Below are positions 40,131 through 48,922 of a stretch of DNA of 64,000 nt, piece by piece (position 1 is the stretch's first letter; the number at the start of each line of letters is the position of its first letter). The translations under genes and the position numbers were made by a program. Under the pieces are notes generated by a model, which was not told the origin of the DNA, made no database searches, and worked only from the letters and a program-made list of their open reading frames with translations. Source of the stretch: CAWFMO01 sp963817065 (lineage in GTDB: Bacteria > Actinomycetota > Thermoleophilia > Solirubrobacterales > 70-9); the NCBI GenBank assembly GCA_963817065.1, contig CAWFMO010000002.1, positions 901,501-965,500 on the forward strand, written 5' to 3'.

Positions 40131-40301
40131 TCAGGTGTGGTTTTCGACCGCGGTCGCGAGCCGGTTGAGGGCCTCGGCCACCGCCAGGGTCGCCCACGTC
40201 TGGGCGGTGGCAAGCATGTGGGGCGCCTGGCCCTTGCCCACCACGACGTCGTCGGTCTGGAGCAGTTCGCGGGCCATGGTCACGGGGTCATCGATTGTCA
40301 C
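40131..40301 (-). CDS. Small conserved-looking protein, 56 residues
   Basis: GTG at 40301 preceded by GGAGGAG (5-nt spacing) opens an intact 56-codon frame to TGA 40131. The product begins MTIDDPVTMARELLQTDDVVVGKG and continues with an amphipathic Ala/Thr-rich helix ending LATAVENHT. Good codon bias and a strong ribosome-binding site argue for a real gene. I do not recognise the family. It lies convergently downstream of the HNH gene and codirectionally upstream of nothing obvious; function unknown. Confidence 0.65.
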   Translation of the reverse strand: MTIDDPVTMARELLQTDDVVVGKGQAPHMLATAQTWATLAVAEALNRLATAVENHT

Positions 40302-40357
40302 GGGGTCTCCTCCGGTGGCTGGTCGCTTCGGGATGACAGGTCCGGCGGCAGCGCCGG

Positions 40358-41191
40358 TTAGAGCATCTCGAGCGGGCGGACGCGTTCAGGCCGCGGGAAC
40401 TCCTGGTCGAGCTGGGCCAGGTCGGCCTGGTCCAGCTGGATGTCGGCCGCGGCGCGGTTCTCGTTGGTGTGCTCCAGCCGGGACGCCCGCGGGATCGCGC
40501 ACACGTCGTCCCGGCGCAGCACCCAGGCCAGCGCAATCTGCGCCGGAGTCGCGTGGTGCAGCTCGGCGATCTCGCGCAGCACCGGGTGGCCGAGGATCCG
40601 CCCCTGCTCGATCGGGGAGTAAGCCATGATTGGTACGCGGAGCTGGCGAAGCATCGGGAACAGGTTGAGCTCTGGCCCGCGGCGGCTGAGGTTGTACAGG
40701 ACCTGATCGGTCGCGACCTCCTGCCCGCCGGGCAGGGCGGTCAGCTCCTTCATGTCCGGCCCGTCGAAGTTGCTGACCCCCCAGTACCTGATCAGCCCGG
40801 CCTGCTGCAGGCCGCCGAACGCCTCGATCGTTTCCGCCAGCGGCACCCGGCCGCGCCAGTGCAGCAGGTACAGGTCGATCCGGTCGGTGCCGAGCCGCCG
40901 CAGGCTGCCTTCGCAGGCGGCCACGGTGCCCCGAGCCGTGGCGTGGTGCGGCAGCACCTTGGACACCAGGAACACGTCGTCCCGTCGGTCCGCAATGGCC
41001 TCACCGACCAGCTTTTCGGCTTCCCCGTCCGCGTACATCTCGGCGGTGTCGATCACGGTCATGCCGAGATCGAGGCCACGGCGCAGCGCCAAAATCTCCT
41101 CGTCGCGGCGAGCGGGCACCTCGGCCAGGTGCCAGGTGCCCTGCCCGAGGACCGGGATCCGCTCGCCGGACGGCAGCTTCACAGTCCGCAT
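40358..41191 (-). CDS. Aldo/keto reductase
   Basis: An intact 277-residue TIM-barrel NADPH reductase. Catalytic tetrad segments are visible: Asp and Tyr in VIDTAEMYADGEAE, Lys in FLVSKV, His in LYLLHWRG. The C-terminal cofactor loop reads CAIPRASRLEHTNENRAAADIQL, where family members usually have IPKxxxxxHxxEN. These enzymes reduce aldehydes such as methylglyoxal or sugar aldehydes. Start ATG 41191. It is adjacent to the DUF2795 gene on the same strand but 20 bp apart; a link to hydroxyproline breakdown (2,5-dioxopentanoate) is possible but unsupported. Confidence 0.9.
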   Translation of the reverse strand: MRTVKLPSGERIPVLGQGTWHLAEVPARRDEEILALRRGLDLGMTVIDTAEMYADGEAEKLVGEAIADRRDDVFLVSKVLPHHATARGTVAACEGSLRRLGTDRIDLYLLHWRGRVPLAETIEAFGGLQQAGLIRYWGVSNFDGPDMKELTALPGGQEVATDQVLYNLSRRGPELNLFPMLRQLRVPIMAYSPIEQGRILGHPVLREIAELHHATPAQIALAWVLRRDDVCAIPRASRLEHTNENRAAADIQLDQADLAQLDQEFPRPERVRPLEML

Positions 41192-41212
41192 GGTGGTGGC
41201 CGTGCCTCCCCG

Positions 41213-41611
41213 CTAGACCGCCGCCTCGATCTCCACGATCACCGCGTCGGCGTCGTCGTAGTCTCGGTCCGGTACCACGATGATCGTGTCGATGACGATG
41301 TCGTCCGCGCCCTGGTCCCGCGCGGTCGCCACCAGGTCGTCGCGGCTCGCAGGGTAGGACGCTTGCTGGAGGTAGTTCCGCGCGAGTTCCCCGAACGCTT
41401 TGCTCACGTCCGTCGGCCGCTGGTACTGCTGGTCGGGCAGCCGGTTGAGCGCATCCACGACCCGCTGGCACTCACTGTCCGGATGATTGCCGTCCGAGCA
41501 CTGGCTGCGCGCGTAGTTGACCAGGTCCTCTTTCGACGCCGGGTAGTGCATCCCGTGCAGGTGCCGCTGCACGAGGGCGGGGCTTGGGAGCCTTTCCTGG
41601 TTCTCTGTCAT
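41213..41611 (-). CDS. DUF2795-type protein with duplicated domain
   Basis: 132 residues from ATG 41611 (RBS AAGGGGACAT). Two copies of a short helix-turn segment are seen, HLHGMHYPASKEDLVNYARSQ and YLQQASYPASRDDLVATARDQGA, as in DUF2795 proteins common in actinomycetes, with a C-terminal acidic strand (YDDADAVIVEIEAAV). Function unknown; cytoplasmic, no signal. An upstream in-frame extension to 41692 lacks conserved-looking residues. Confidence 0.75.
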   Translation of the reverse strand: MTENQERLPSPALVQRHLHGMHYPASKEDLVNYARSQCSDGNHPDSECQRVVDALNRLPDQQYQRPTDVSKAFGELARNYLQQASYPASRDDLVATARDQGADDIVIDTIIVVPDRDYDDADAVIVEIEAAV

Positions 41612-41731
41612 GATGTCCCCTTCGACGGCTGGTCGGCTGTTGCTGGTCCGGAAGTCACGCGATGCCCGCGAGCACCCGGCTCCACCCGCCAATCTCGCCG
41701 AACACCCCGGCCGGTCACATCCCCGATCCGG

Positions 41732-42737
41732 CTAGCCGATCAGGAAGCCGGCCGGGAACGGGTCGTCCGGGTCGAGCAGGTAGTGGCCCATCGCGGTCAG
41801 CCAGGCCCGGCCGCGCACGGTCGGCACCACGGCGGGGAAAGCGCCGACGGTGGTCGTGTCCACCAGCCGGCCGGTGAACGTGGTCCCGATCAGCGACCCG
41901 TGCACGAAGTCCTGGCCGATGGCCAGTTCGCCGCGCGCCGCGAGCTGGGCCATCCGGGCCGACGTGCCGGTCCCGCAGGGGGAGCGGTCGACCCAGCCGG
42001 GGTGGATGGCTACCGCGGCCCGCGCGGGCCGATCACCCTGCGCCGGGGCGGTGAAGATCACGTGGCGGCAGTCGTTGATCGCGGGGTTGTCCGGATGGGC
42101 GATCGTCAGTTGCTCGGCGATCGCGTCCATGATCTGCAGCCCGGTGGCCACGATCTGGTCGTGCCGGGCGGGCTCTACCGCCAGGCCCACGTCGGCCGCG
42201 GGCAAGATCGCGAAGTAGTTCCCGCCGAAGGCCACGTCCAGCGTCAGTTCGCCCAGCCCCGGCACCTTGACCCGGGCGTCCCGCAGCTGCAAAAAGGAGG
42301 GCACGTTCTGGATCGTGACCGACGTCGCGCGGCCGTCGCTGACCGCCACCGAGGCCTCGACCAGCCCGGCCGGCGTGTCCAGCCGGATGACCGTGACCGG
42401 CTCGGTGACCTCGACCATCCCGGTCTCGACCAGCACGGTCGAGACGCCGATGGTGCCGTGCCCGCACATCGGCAGGCACCCGGACACCTCAATGAACACC
42501 ACGCCGGCGTCCGCGTCCGGCCGGGTCGGCGGCTGCAGGATCGCCCCGGACATCGCGCGCGTGCCCGCGCGGCTCGTACATGAGCAGGGTGCGCAGGTCG
42601 TCCCGCTCGCGCACCAGGTACTGCATCCGCTCGTACATGGTGGCGCCGGGCAGCACCCCCGGCCCGCTGGTGATCACCCGGGTCGGCATGCCCTCGGTGT
42701 GGCTGTCGACCGCCGAGAAGACCTTCCGGGCCCGCAT
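41732..42737 (-). CDS. Proline racemase family, 4-hydroxyproline 2-epimerase, one frameshift
   Basis: About 334 residues. The opening VFSAVDSHTEGMPTRVITSG, first catalytic Cys91 in MCGHGTIG and second Cys in SPCGTGTSARMAQLAARGEL (the family MCGH and DxCGTG motifs, here Cys/Cys) identify an epimerase rather than the Thr-type trans-3-hydroxyproline dehydratase. It interconverts trans-4-hydroxy-L-proline and cis-4-hydroxy-D-proline. One extra C at about 42,558 breaks the frame. ATG overlaps the stop of the DapA-like gene (ATGA), so the pair is an operon; the matching FAD dehydrogenase lies 4 kb away. Proline racemase activity is not excluded. Confidence 0.88.
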
Positions 42738-43607
42738 CAGGCCCTCGCGGCGGCCTGGGCCACGGCCCGGGCCTGCGCGGCCTCGTCGGCCGGCAGCGGG
42801 AGCCGGGGCAGCCGCACCGGCCCGCCGTACCGCCCGGCCTCGTCCTGGGCGATCTTGATCGCCTGGACGAACCGCGGATCGGCGTCCCAGCGCAGGGCGG
42901 GCAGCAGCGTCCGGTACAGCTCCATCGCCGCCGGGAAGTCGCCCGCGGTGGCCAGGTCGAACAGCCGCACCGACGAGGCCGGGAAGGCGTTCACGTACCC
43001 GGCGATCCAGCCGGTCGCGCCGAGCAGCACCGCCTCGACCAGCGTGTCGTCGCAGCCGCAGATGACTTCGAGCCGTGGTACCTGTTCCCGGATCTGCGCG
43101 ACCCGGCGCGAGTCCTGGGAGAACTCCTTGACCGCCCGGACCGGCTCGATTTCGGCCAGCCGGGCCAGCAGCGGCGGGGTCAGGTCGGTCCGGGTGGAGA
43201 ACGGGTTGTTGTAGGCGATGATCGGCAGCCCGACCCGCGCGATCTCGGTGAAGTGGGCCACCACCTCATCGTCGGTCGGCTTGTGCGACGTCGGCGCCAG
43301 CGACATCACCCCGGCCGCCCCCGCCTCAGCCGCCTGCTCGGCCCACCGGGTCGCCTCGGCGGGCCGACTTGCCCGACACCCCGGGCACGACCGCGATCCG
43401 GCCGCCGACCGCCTCGATGGCCACGGTCACGATCTGGGCCCGCTCCGCCTCGGTCAGCGTCTCGTACTCACCCAGCGAGCCGTTGGGCGTCAGCCCCGCG
43501 ACCCCCTCGTCGGCCAGCCAGGCACAGTGCTTGCCGAACAAGTCAAAGTCCACCGAGCCGTCCTCGCGGAACGGCGTGGTCGTCGCCGCGTATACCCCTT
43601 CGAACAC
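42737..43607 (-). CDS. DapA/NAL-family lyase, likely 1-pyrroline-4-hydroxy-2-carboxylate deaminase, one frameshift
   Basis: About 290 residues of a class I aldolase barrel: VFEGVYAATTTPFREDGSVDF, GLTPNGSLGEYETLTEAERAQ, IIAYNNP (family Y-N-x-P) and the Schiff-base Lys in VRAVKEFS. It is called a hydroxyproline-pathway deaminase from its coupling to the epimerase, which in proteobacteria and actinomycetes marks conversion of pyrroline-4-hydroxy-2-carboxylate to 2-oxoglutarate semialdehyde. Dihydrodipicolinate synthase or keto-deoxy-acid aldolase are alternatives. One base is missing at about 43,360. GTG 43607 follows a GGAAGG ribosome site. Confidence 0.82.
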
Positions 43608-43691
43608 GGACAGTTCCTTCCTCTGTCGCCGCCGCTGTCCCTCCGACCCTAAGCGAGCCGCCCCCTCGCCCTTAGCAGCGGCCCGGGACCT

Positions 43692-43734
43692 GGCCAGGCG
43701 CCGCCGCGCTTCAGCTGAAACGCGGCGGCTGGCC
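43692..43734. terminator. Long stem-loop over the pfk stop
   Basis: Arms GCCGCCGCG (43700-43708) and CGCGGCGGC (43721-43729) flank TTCAGCTGAA, itself a palindrome that includes the pfk stop; outer GGCCA/TGGCC pair across a 3-nt bulge. No T-run. It probably terminates pfk or isolates the downstream operon. Confidence 0.55.
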
Positions 43735-45048
43735 GGTCGCCTCGAGCACGGACATCCACAGATCGCCGTCCGGATCGACCTGATTGCGGCTGCCGGTGGC
43801 CAGGGAGATCGGCAGGTGGACGAACCGGCCGTGCCAGCGGCCGACCACCATCGCGGTCCGGCCCGCCATCGCGGCGTGCACGGCGGCCTGGGCCAGCCGC
43901 AGGCAGTACACGGCGTCGTACCCGTTGGCCGGGACGCTGCGGATCGCGTAGCCGGGATCCACGTACCGCAGGCTGAGCTCCAGCCCGGCCGCGGCGAAGT
44001 CCGCGCCGATCCGCTCGCGCAGCAACCCCCCGATATCGGCCAGCCGGGCGTTACCCGACGCGTCGCGCGCCCCGTCCCCGCTGACCAGGTCCTGGCCCGC
44101 CCCTTCGGCGACCACGATGACGGCATGGCCGCGCTGCATCACCCGCTGGCGCAGGCAGGCCAGGAACCCGGCCGCGCCGTCCAGGCTGACGGGTACCTCG
44201 GGGACGAGCACGAAGTCGACATCATGGCTGGCCAGCGCCGCGTAGCAGGCGATGAAGCCGGAGTGCCGGCCCATCAGCTTGACCAGGCCAACGCCGTTCG
44301 GGGTCGAGCTGGCCTCGGTGTCCGCCGCCTTGATCGAATCGGTGGCCCGGGCGAACGCCGTCTGGAAGCCGAAGCTGTGATCGATGTAGGGGATGTCGTT
44401 GTCGATGGTCTTCGGCACCCCGACCACCGCTAGCGTCACGCCGCGCCGGTCCGCCTCGTCCGCGATCTCCTGCGCGCCGCGGAGCGTACCGTCGCCGCCG
44501 ATGACGATCAGCACGCTGACGCCCAGACGGGTCAGCGTCGTGACCATCGCCGCCGCGTCCTGGCCGCCGCGCGACGTGCCGAGAATGGTGCCGCCGCGGT
44601 TGTGGATGCCGGCCACCAGCGCAGGCGTCAGCTGCATCGGCTCCTCGCCGCTGACCAGCCCGCGATACCCGTCGCGGAAGCCGACTACGTCGGTGACCCC
44701 ATAGTTCTCCGCCAGTTCCAGGACCAGCCCGCGGATCACGTTGTTCAGGCCCGGGCACAGTCCTCCGCAGGTCACGATGCCGACCCGGGTGGTGGCGGGG
44801 CGGAAGTAGATGTACTCGCGCGGCCCCCCTGGCTCCAGCGATGGCAGCGCGCTGGCCTTGCTCCCGCGCGCCGCGGCCATCTCGACCGTGTCGTCCAGCA
44901 GCACCCGGTCGTACTCATGCACGTAGTGCGGGGAACTCACCCGGCCGTGCAGCAGGCGCGCCACCGGCGAGGCCACGGCAGGCTGACCGAGCCGCCGCAC
45001 CACCAAGTCAGCCGCCTCGATGGACAAGTGATCACCAGTACTCACCAT
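43711..45048 (-). CDS. pfkA: ATP-dependent 6-phosphofructokinase (group III type)
   Basis: An intact 445-residue sugar kinase. Phosphate-binding TCGGLCPGLNNVIRG, VVGFRDGYRGL, IVIGGDGTLRGAQEI (GGDGT indicates ATP rather than pyrophosphate use), the catalytic VVGVPKTIDNDIPYID, MGRHSGFIACYAAL, and the F6P segment YVDPGYAIRSVPANGYDAV. It has an N-terminal extension and a Lys in PKTIDND, as in plant and mixed-type PFKs rather than E. coli PfkA (320 residues). ATG 45048 or nearby GTG; a dyad lies 20 bp upstream. Confidence 0.9.
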   Translation of the reverse strand: MVSTGDHLSIEAADLVVRRLGQPAVASPVARLLHGRVSSPHYVHEYDRVLLDDTVEMAAARGSKASALPSLEPGGPREYIYFRPATTRVGIVTCGGLCPGLNNVIRGLVLELAENYGVTDVVGFRDGYRGLVSGEEPMQLTPALVAGIHNRGGTILGTSRGGQDAAAMVTTLTRLGVSVLIVIGGDGTLRGAQEIADEADRRGVTLAVVGVPKTIDNDIPYIDHSFGFQTAFARATDSIKAADTEASSTPNGVGLVKLMGRHSGFIACYAALASHDVDFVLVPEVPVSLDGAAGFLACLRQRVMQRGHAVIVVAEGAGQDLVSGDGARDASGNARLADIGGLLRERIGADFAAAGLELSLRYVDPGYAIRSVPANGYDAVYCLRLAQAAVHAAMAGRTAMVVGRWHGRFVHLPISLATGSRNQVDPDGDLWMSVLEATGQPPRFS

Positions 45049-45069
45049 GCGCCGAGCATGGCGTGCCCA

Positions 45070-45093
45070 CGTTTCGGCTATGTAGCCGGAACG
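45070..45093. promoter_or_regulatory. 24-bp dyad upstream of pfk
   Basis: CGTTTCGGCTA and TAGCCGGAACG are 11-bp arms with one T-G mismatch and a 2-nt centre, 21 bp upstream of the pfk start. Likely an operator for pfk or the divergent gene; no known regulator box matched by eye. Confidence 0.45.
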
Positions 45094-45215
45094 TCGGCAG
45101 ACGGGTCAGGAACATCTCAGGGGTTGTTCAGTCGATGTGCAGCCCGGCTTCCTATGGTTGAGCGCGGGGGAACAGGACTGCCGAGCTGAGCAGCGCACCA
45201 GGAAGGGCCGCGAAC

Positions 45216-46685
45216 GTGCCGGAGAACGAAACCATCTTGTACCGGGGAGCGAGCTTCGAGCTCGGGCACGGGTCAGGCTTCTACGGAATCTGGCCCTCGG
45301 GTTCGCCGCGCCCGCCGTCGATCGAGTGGTGGCCGGACAGCCCGGACGGCTGGCAGGGCGCCTGGGCGCGCTACAACGCGCTCGAGGTGCCGGGCAGCAT
45401 CACCATGGTCAGCCCTCAGCAGCAGCAACGGCAGGCCGCCGGCCACCTGGGCACCCGCGCCCTGCTGGCCGCCGGGCTGCTCGCGGCCGGGATCATCTGC
45501 GGGCTGGCCGGGCTCTTCCCCGCCTACCTGGCCGGCTCCAGCCTGACCAGCCAGGCCTCTCAGGTCATCCCGCACGTGCTCTACCTCGCGGGCTGGATCG
45601 CCAGCCTGGTCCTCATCCTGCTCGGCGGGGCCCGGCTCCGGGTCGGTGTCCTGCTCAGCCTGGGCCTGAGCGTCGTGACGTTCGGCTTCTTCTTCTCCGA
45701 CGCCGGCGAGGTGATCGCCGGCGGCTCGCACATCATGGGGGCCGGCCTGGCCCTGAGCCTGATCGGCTGGCTCGCCTGCGCGGCCGGCTCGATCGTGGCC
45801 CTGCCCCTGGGGGCCGGTTCCTTCCGCCGCTCGGTGGCCCAGCTCCGCTCCACGTTTGCCCCAGCCCCGGCCGCCCCAGCCGCCCCGGCCGCCCCAGGCC
45901 CGCGGCCGGCCGCCCCAGCCGCGCCAGCGCCGGCCACCCAGTTCCCGCCGGCCGCCGAGGTGACGCCCGCGGCAGCGGCACCGTCACCGTCGGACGCCCC
46001 GGAAGCACCCGAGGTTCCCGCGGCGGGCGCACCCGACGTGCCGCCGCACGGTGGCCTGTGGACCTCACCGGTACCCGCCACCCCGCCCTACGCGCCGGAC
46101 GTTGCCTACGCGCCTAACACCGCCTACGGGGCGTACCAGCCGGCCCGGTCCAGCCGGTGGTCGAACCCGGTTGCCCGCCGGGCGATCCTGGCCGTGTCGG
46201 CGGCCGTGCTGGCCGCGATCGGAGCGGCGATCACGTTCGCGCCGTCCTGGGACAGCTACACGCTGCGGACCGCCGGCGGTACCGTGCACACGCTGACCGC
46301 GGGCAACGCCTTCTCCAATCCGGCCGCCGTAATCGTCGGCGACGTGGCCGTGATGGTGGCCCTCGTCCTGGTGGCGGCGATCGCCGCGCTGTGGCGGCCG
46401 ACCCGGCTCGGGGCGGCGCTGCTGGCCGGGGCGCTGATCCCGATGGTGGCCCAGGCCATCTCGGCGCTGGCCCAACTGGGCGAGGCGGTGTCCCCGACCC
46501 AGTTCGGGATCTCCAGTGCCGAAGCGTCGCAGCTGGGCCTGACCATCAGCCAGGGCGTCACCGCGGTGTTCTGGATCTACTGCGTCTTCGTGGTCGTGCT
46601 GGCTGTGATCTGCGGATGGCTGTTCGCCAAGCCGCGCCGCACCCGCCAGGCCGTCGCGCCCGCGGCCCTCGGCACCTACACCTGA
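45216..46685 (+). CDS. Multi-span membrane protein with Ala/Pro-rich linker
   Basis: A 489-residue intact protein. N-terminal about 60 residues are soluble (WPSGSPRPPSIEWWPDSPDGWQGAWARYNALE), then four helices (80-205), a long Ala/Pro-rich linker (about 210-305, PAAPAAPAAP runs), and four more helices (325-470). I do not recognise a domain. The W-rich N-terminus and two membrane blocks joined by a disordered linker are typical of actinobacterial envelope proteins of unknown role. GTG 45216, RBS GGAAGGG. It is 18 bp upstream of the PhoD-like gene and perhaps cotranscribed. Confidence 0.75.
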   Translation: MPENETILYRGASFELGHGSGFYGIWPSGSPRPPSIEWWPDSPDGWQGAWARYNALEVPGSITMVSPQQQQRQAAGHLGTRALLAAGLLAAGIICGLAGLFPAYLAGSSLTSQASQVIPHVLYLAGWIASLVLILLGGARLRVGVLLSLGLSVVTFGFFFSDAGEVIAGGSHIMGAGLALSLIGWLACAAGSIVALPLGAGSFRRSVAQLRSTFAPAPAAPAAPAAPGPRPAAPAAPAPATQFPPAAEVTPAAAAPSPSDAPEAPEVPAAGAPDVPPHGGLWTSPVPATPPYAPDVAYAPNTAYGAYQPARSSRWSNPVARRAILAVSAAVLAAIGAAITFAPSWDSYTLRTAGGTVHTLTAGNAFSNPAAVIVGDVAVMVALVLVAAIAALWRPTRLGAALLAGALIPMVAQAISALAQLGEAVSPTQFGISSAEASQLGLTISQGVTAVFWIYCVFVVVLAVICGWLFAKPRRTRQAVAPAALGTYT

Positions 46686-46703
46686 CCCGATACGCTGCCC
46701 GCC

Positions 46704-48362
46704 ATGACCGATGGCAACGGAGACGCACCCGTCCTCGTGCTGGGCCCGCTGCTGCGCTACGTCGGCGAGACCGCGGCCACGATCTGGGTCGAGACCGACC
46801 GGTCCTGCCGGGTCGCGATCCTGGGCCAGCAGACACCGACGTTCGAGGTGGCCGGGCATCATTACGCCCTGGCCGTGATCGACGGGCTTGAGCCGGGCCG
46901 GGAGTACGAGTACCAGGTCACGCTGGACGGCACGGTCTGCTGGCCCGAGCCGGACACCCCGTTCCCGGCCAGCGTGATCCGGACCGTGGACCCCGGACGC
47001 CCGCTGCGGATGGTGTTCGGCTCCTGCCGGATCGCCGAGCTGAACGTCCCGCGACGCTGGCGGCGGGACCGGCACGAGCAGGACCACGGGACCGACGCGC
47101 TCGGTGCGCTGGCCCTCGACCTACACGAGGCTCCGCCGGCCCGCTGGCCCGACATCATGGTCCTGATCGGTGACCAGGTCTACGCGGATGAGCCCGGCCC
47201 GGCCACCCGGCAGTTCATCTCCGGGCGCCGTGACCCAGCGCAGGCGCCCGGCACCGAGGTCGCGGACTTCACCGAGTACTGCTTCCTGTACCGGGAGGCG
47301 TGGAGCGAGCCGGCCGTGCGCTGGCTGCTGTCGGTCGTCCCGTCAGCGATGATCTTCGACGACCACGACGTGCACGACGACTGGAACACCTCGGCCGCGT
47401 GGCGCCGCGACTTCGGGGCCAAGCCGTGGTGGCGGGACCGGATCGACGGCGCCTACATGAGCTACTGGCTCTACCAGCACCTGGGCAACCTGTCGCCGGA
47501 CGACCTGGCCCGCAGCGAGTTGTGGCGTGACGTGCGCAAGTCGCCCGACGCGGCGGCCGTGCTCCGCGACTTCGCCCGGCGGGCCGACGAGTCGCCCGGG
47601 GCCGTCCAGTGGAGCTACCGGAGAACGTTCGGGAAGGTCCGCCTGGTGGTCATCGACGCCCGCAGTGACCGGGTGCTCGGCCAGCCCCGGCAGATGGTCA
47701 GCGACACCGAGTGGCAGTGGGTCACCGAGTCGGTGGCGGGCGACTGGGACCACGTGGTCCTGGCCACCTCGCTGCCGGTGCTGCTGTCCCGTGGCATCCA
47801 CGACGTGGAGGCGTGGAACGAGGCTGTCTGCGCCGGCGCCTGGGGTCAGCGCTTCGCCCCCATCGGCGAGAAGATCCGACGGGCCGGCGACCTCGAGCAC
47901 TGGGCCGCGTTCGGTCATTCGTTCACCTTGTTCGAGCGGCTGCTCACCGGCCTGGCCCGCGGGGCCGAGGGCGAGCCGCCCGCCACCGTCACCATTCTCG
48001 GCGGCGACGTGCACCACAGCTACCTGGCCGAGGTCGACCGCCCCGACGGCGTCACCTCGCCCACTGCCATCTACCAGCTGGTCTGCTCGCCGATCCACAA
48101 CCTGCTGCCGGACAATTTCCGCCAGCTGCAGCGGATCGTCACCTCGCGGGCCGGCGCGATCATCGGGGCCACGCTGGCCCGGCTGGCCCGGGTGCCCGCT
48201 CCCCAGCTCAGCTGGCGGATCACCAGGGGCCCGTGGTTCCCGAACATGCTGGCCGCCCTGGACTTCGACGGCCGGCACGCCCGGGTCCGCTTCGACCGCA
48301 GTGCCTCGGACCCGGCCCGCAAACCCCACCTGATCCTGACCGACGAGACCCACCTGAGCTGA
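46704..48362 (+). CDS. PhoD-like metallophosphatase
   Basis: A 552-residue intact member of the PhoD alkaline-phosphatase fold. An N-terminal Fn3/Ig-like domain (about 1-95) precedes the metal-binding core: FGSCR, GDQVYADEPG, FDDHDVHDDWN (core D-D-H), GGDVHHSY. No Tat signal is seen, unlike Bacillus PhoD, so it is probably cytoplasmic or the signal was lost. Family members hydrolyse phosphodiesters or phospholipids with iron and calcium. It follows the membrane protein closely. Confidence 0.9.
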   Translation: MTDGNGDAPVLVLGPLLRYVGETAATIWVETDRSCRVAILGQQTPTFEVAGHHYALAVIDGLEPGREYEYQVTLDGTVCWPEPDTPFPASVIRTVDPGRPLRMVFGSCRIAELNVPRRWRRDRHEQDHGTDALGALALDLHEAPPARWPDIMVLIGDQVYADEPGPATRQFISGRRDPAQAPGTEVADFTEYCFLYREAWSEPAVRWLLSVVPSAMIFDDHDVHDDWNTSAAWRRDFGAKPWWRDRIDGAYMSYWLYQHLGNLSPDDLARSELWRDVRKSPDAAAVLRDFARRADESPGAVQWSYRRTFGKVRLVVIDARSDRVLGQPRQMVSDTEWQWVTESVAGDWDHVVLATSLPVLLSRGIHDVEAWNEAVCAGAWGQRFAPIGEKIRRAGDLEHWAAFGHSFTLFERLLTGLARGAEGEPPATVTILGGDVHHSYLAEVDRPDGVTSPTAIYQLVCSPIHNLLPDNFRQLQRIVTSRAGAIIGATLARLARVPAPQLSWRITRGPWFPNMLAALDFDGRHARVRFDRSASDPARKPHLILTDETHLS

Positions 48363-48369
48363 CCCCGTT

Positions 48370-48483
48370 CAGCTGTCCGCGCCCGGAGCCGACCCGTTGG
48401 CCGAGTCCAGCCGGTCCCGCAGGGCCGCGGTGTACCGGTCCAGCGCGACCCGCCCGCCGTGGGTGAGCTCGACCGAGGTCCGA
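48370..48483 (-). pseudogene. Winged-helix regulator, C-terminal fragment
   Basis: The last 37 codons read RTSVELTHGGRVALDRYTAALRDRLDS, the end of an ArsR/MarR-like winged-helix regulator (usual sequence S-L-T-xxGRxAL). The DNA-binding part is missing; upstream it becomes low-similarity AT-rich sequence next to vapC. It converges with the PhoD gene. Confidence 0.65.
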
Positions 48484-48487
48484 GCGT

Positions 48488-48509
48488 TTGATTTTGCACT
48501 ACAAATCAA
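48488..48509. repeat. 7-bp inverted repeat, AT-rich
   Basis: TTGATTT and AAATCAA separated by TGCACTAC, just after the vapC stop. Could end the vapBC transcript or be the scar of the deletion that removed the regulator. Confidence 0.5.
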
Positions 48510-48514
48510 CGCCG

Positions 48515-48922
48515 CTACCCCAGCTCGGCCGGGTAGGTGATCGTCACCTCGGTGATCGTGGCTGGGAAGTCGCGCTGGTTGTTGGTGATGAAGCGGTCGG
48601 CACCGACGTTGACCGCGGTGGCCAGGTGGGTGGCGTCGGTTGCTTTCAGCCGGTACTTGCTGGCCAGAATGGTCGCCAGTTCCGCCGTGGCCCGGTCCAC
48701 CGGGCGCAGGTCCAGCCGGCCCAGCAGCCCGGCCAGGATGCGGACCTCGCCGGTGGCGTGGTCGCGCAGCGGCCTGCTCAGCACTTCGGGCAGCAACAGG
48801 ACTGAACCGGCCCCCACCGTCGTGCCAGGGCCAGCCGACCAGAACAACGCGGCCACCCGCCGCCCTAGCTGATGACCGGGCGCCGCCGCGTAGATGAGCG
48901 CGTCGGCGTCGAACGCGTCCAC
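48515..48922 (-). CDS. vapC: PIN-domain toxin (VapC family)
   Basis: A 135-residue PIN ribonuclease toxin. Acidic active-site residues are visible: Asp in MDAFDADALIYAA, Glu in LPEVLSRPL, Asp in LKATDATHLATAVNVGAD, and DRFITNNQRDFP. VapC toxins cleave tRNA or rRNA when the antitoxin is degraded. GTG start at 48922 overlaps the antitoxin stop by one base (TAGTG), typical coupled toxin-antitoxin arrangement. Confidence 0.88.
   Translation of the reverse strand: MDAFDADALIYAAAPGHQLGRRVAALFWSAGPGTTVGAGSVLLLPEVLSRPLRDHATGEVRILAGLLGRLDLRPVDRATAELATILASKYRLKATDATHLATAVNVGADRFITNNQRDFPATITEVTITYPAELG

Noticed and set aside
48488..48509. IS element terminal repeats
   Set aside because: Only one copy with a short spacer; no transposase nearby.
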